Shown here piece by piece: positions 61,157 through 64,000 of a stretch of DNA of 64,000 bases. The notes under the pieces are model-generated. The model made no database searches. It saw nothing but the letters and a program-made list of their open reading frames with translations, and was not told the DNA's origin. The position numbers and the translations under genes were made by a program. Position 1 is the stretch's first letter. Each line of letters begins with the position of its first letter. Source of the DNA: Reticulascus tulasneorum (taxonomy: Eukaryota; Ascomycota; Sordariomycetes; Glomerellales; Reticulascaceae). The stretch is taken from the NCBI GenBank assembly GCA_001557505.1, contig LSAX01000004.1, positions 1,984,001-2,048,000 of the forward strand, read 5' to 3'.

Positions 61157-64000
61157 GACGTCAGATTCTAGGCCCTGGTGAGCGGTCTTAGATGAAGATT
61201 TGGCGGACCAGACTACAGGTGCGACGCTACCGAGATGATGACTATCGTGAAAGATCCGAACAAGCTATGACATGATTCTGTAGATTTTCCACGCTTATCG
61301 TTTCTTTGGTATTTGTAGAGTCTAGGTTTTGCTTGTCACAAAAGGCTGCGGAAAGTTGGCCGCGCGGATTTGTGTGGGGTAACAGCGCTTCCAGCCCAGC
61401 ACTAACAAGAGTTGCATATTCGCGATCCATAATTAGGTCGCAATCGAACTTGGTTAGGGGACCAGCGAAGGGCAGCGGGCGCGATTGGTACAGAAGCGAG
61501 AGGCAAAGGACAAGCCGCTGTTCCTAAATATCCAAGGATATGCAAGCAGCTGCTCACGGAGATATTCAAGTGAATGATGTAATGAATACCTGTGCATCTG
61601 AAGTATATTACTTTGGAATATTGGCACGAATTCCTGCTTTGGTCTTCTACGAGCTTGCCCACTAAAAATCACCTACAGCACTATGAGGACTGTCATCATT
61701 TGTTAGTATATTATGGTGAAGGGCAGTCCGCTGTTTGGTCAAGCATCTACCCTCTAACATGGGACGACATCTGCAGACGGTATGTGTTGGTCATTGCTCT
61801 TGAAGCGACGGCAGGTTACTTTACTCAGACTCTTGATAATTAACCCTTTGACCGCGTTCTGGCACAACTCCCAAGCCTGACCGACCCGAAGGCTACGATT
61901 CAAGAAATTGTGGCTTGGGCCGTTTCTACCAAGGCCCCGCGGGTTTTCGTGGGGTTTTCGTGCGACATTCACGGACTCATTGTCTACACAACTGGAGGCG
62001 TACTACTAGCCCTATCTACAGGTACTCTGCGCTAGTGGGCTAGTTGAAAACCGTTCGATCTCTTCCGATCCGACCTGATACAGACCGATTTAGTAGTCAT
62101 TCCTTAGGGAGCTTTGGTAGGTAGCCAAGGCTGTTCTAAAGGCCCCAATCTCCGTACCACACCGTGCCTAATCCTCACCCAGCCCGGAAATCTAGACATA
62201 TATGCATAAACACGTTCCCCAAGTCCTACCAAACTAGCTACCTTAGTTGATCAGTGTCTAAGCTAATAGGATACTTGAGTTTCAAAGCCTTCAGACTTGT
62301 TCTACTGGCACTACTCATTGCAGACCGAGCACCGTAGCAGGCTGGTCTGGGCCATTCACTCGCAGGCATCCAAACCAAGCTGCTGGGTACTCCCCTGGGC
62401 TCGATCAACATTCCACCGATTACCATCTATGTATGTACGGCAACCTACAGACAACCTAGCAGGTTTGTCTTGTCTCGGCGTCGGGTATATCCACTCTGGC
62501 CATCGGCAAATTGCACGTTTGTCTCTGTTTCAAACTGGATTAATCCCCAACCACCACGCGGCTCCGCCAACTCCAGCTAGCTAGAGCACCAAGCTTCGTG
62601 GGTGGGATATTTTGGATGAAAGTGGGAGAGCATCCGGACATCATCCGCACAGCAGAAGAACCGGGCCGCCAATCATCTGCACAATCCAATCCAGGCCCGT
62701 GATCCACCCCCCGTCTGGAGCAAATCATTGCAGGTGTTTTCTTGCATGCTGCAGCCGCTGCAGGTACCCAGATACGATGCACCGAGTTAATGAAAAATTG
62801 GCACCTGATTGTAGGACGGATCCCGCCGCTTGTGCATTAAGCTTCTGGTTCCTGTGTGGTGGGCGAGAAGCCAATTCCCTTTGGTGAATACGAGAATGGA
62901 GACAACGAGGGATTGACTGATTGGGAGAGCTGGCCGGCCGGCACCCAGTTCATCCTCGTGCGACCGTGTGTGTGAGTAAGAGATGGTGTGTCCTCTGGAT
63001 ACGCCATCGCTGCAAAGTAATCTTTCTCGTATCGTAATTGCGTGCTCCCGGCCCTTACTTTCACCCACGAGAAACCCAGGGCTCTGATGAGCTCAAACTT
63101 GCCAGAATAGAAACTATCAGTACGGACTACTCCGTAGTAAAAGCAACTATGCGCGTTGGCATTGAGATGACTCTTCCATTTCCTATCCGTGCCATTTGTT
63201 CTTCATCCACAAATCCCCCCCAAAGAAGAAGGACAGGAGACCACCATACGAAGGTGTTGGCTCAGGCACACACTCACGGACCATCCCATCTCATTATCAC
63301 CTCCACCGGCCATCCTGTCATATCGGCCAATGAGTTTCTTGGCCAGGGCCCCTGCCCTGTACTGCGCCGGTAGCTCACGGCATCCTGATTCGCCAATTTG
63401 GTAGGACAGTTGGGCTAGCAGCCTGCTGCTCATATCAAGCGAAATTATTGAATCTTCCAATCTGCGTGTGGCTGCCCGGGATATACCCAAATCCTCCGTC
63501 CACCTCATTTTATCCCCCATCCTTATTATCATTGGCCCTCTCTCCACTTCTCGGTGCATCTTCTGTTTCTCGTTTCTTCTCCCTTTCCTCTCTGCTCCTC
63601 GTCGTCGTTGTTTGTCGTCGCCGCCGTCGCCGCCGCCATGCCATCAACCTACCCGTCGGTCATGAGAATTGACTGATGCAAAGGGGGCAGAAATAAAGGA
63701 TCTCCGACTTTTCTTTCCGAGGAGCGGCCTAAAGAAGGCAGGATAGACACACGAACCTGGATAGAGGAGGATGCGACCTGGGAACAAATCCGGATGATCC
63801 AAAGACGATACGAAGTAATGATGCCGCCGAGAACCGGTTTCGCCGCACCGTCAGTCGAATAGAACCGACTCTACCATCATCAATCCCAATCGAGACCGTT
63901 AGGACTAAACTATCCGGTTAATATTCTGGCGACACTCACTACGATTCAAGCAAGACCACTCACTCACTTACGTAGCAGCTCCGCAGCTGCTCATCCCGCA
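61157..64000. other. 2.8-kb right-end region without a secure gene
   Basis: Upstream flank of the hydrolase gene, then a possible decayed ORF (61592-62035), a GGTAGGTAG site near 62116, and from about 63540 a strongly pyrimidine-rich tract leading to GCCGCCGCCATG (63638). That ATG opens only a 12-codon ORF, perhaps a uORF or leader of a gene beyond the edge. Confidence 0.45.
61592..62035 (+). other. Possible decayed ORF with one in-frame TAA
   Basis: One frame runs about 83 codons to TAA 61841-61843 and continues 63 codons to TAG 62033-62035. Both halves have a globular look (TWDDICRRYVLVIALEATAG; LAQLPSLTDPKATIQEIVAW; IHGLIVYTTGGVLLALST). No family is recognised and no good ATG is fixed. 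It may be chance. Confidence 0.25.

Noticed and set aside
1..64000. CRISPR arrays or bacterial operons
   Set aside because: No regularly spaced repeats; introns, signal peptides and family content are eukaryotic throughout.

Overview
The window is nuclear DNA of a filamentous ascomycete (Pezizomycotina, most likely a Sordariomycete). The evidence is: many short introns (about 50-130 nt) with GCTAAC-type branch sites, a HET-domain incompatibility gene, single-copy housekeeping genes interleaved on both strands without operons, and long gene-free upstream regions. The species cannot be named from sequence alone. Gene models were built by hand from reading-frame continuity, splice sites and remembered family conservation. 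Exon limits are explicit but not supported by RNA data.

Layout. 1-2793 (-) PWP2/UTP1, cut by the left edge; 3316-4650 (+) CDC12-type septin; 5168-6691 (-) mitochondrial PDK/BCKDK-family kinase; 9132-13156 (+) UBP15/USP7 deubiquitinase; 13808-14512 (+) TIM22; 15106-16851 (-) membrane-anchored GH16 glucanase; 18067-18915 (+) conserved fungal protein broken by one in-frame TAG; 19752-21759 (-) PRP45/SNW1 splicing factor; 23008-25121 (-) secreted BBE-like FAD oxidase; 26336-28453 (-) HET-domain protein; 29339-30471 (+) MAT2B-like reductase; 31213-34048 (+) RA-PH adaptor; 34545-35641 (-) farnesyl diphosphate synthase; 36242-38401 (+) CDC23/APC8; 40371-41031 (-) T/P-rich GPI-type wall protein; a 5.7-kb gene-free stretch; 46755-47297 (+) small secreted protein; 48543-52098 (-) VPS54; 52628-54961 (+) MCM5; a 2-kb gap holding a SINE-like element; 57030-58243 (+) MED19; 58963-61156 (-) alpha/beta hydrolase; then about 2.8 kb without a secure gene.

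Most genes are core cell machinery: ribosome biogenesis, septum, mitochondrial import and metabolism, splicing, isoprenoids, APC/C, GARP, replication and Mediator. Accessory loci (GH16, broken gene, BBE oxidase, HET, wall protein, secreted protein) are scattered singly among them. I see no secondary-metabolite cluster, CRISPR array or intact transposon.

The observations most worth following are the in-frame stop in an otherwise conserved ORF, two GC-AG introns, three MCB boxes upstream of MCM5, a roughly 210-bp SINE-like element beside a 23-bp duplication, and an unusual start region in UBP15.
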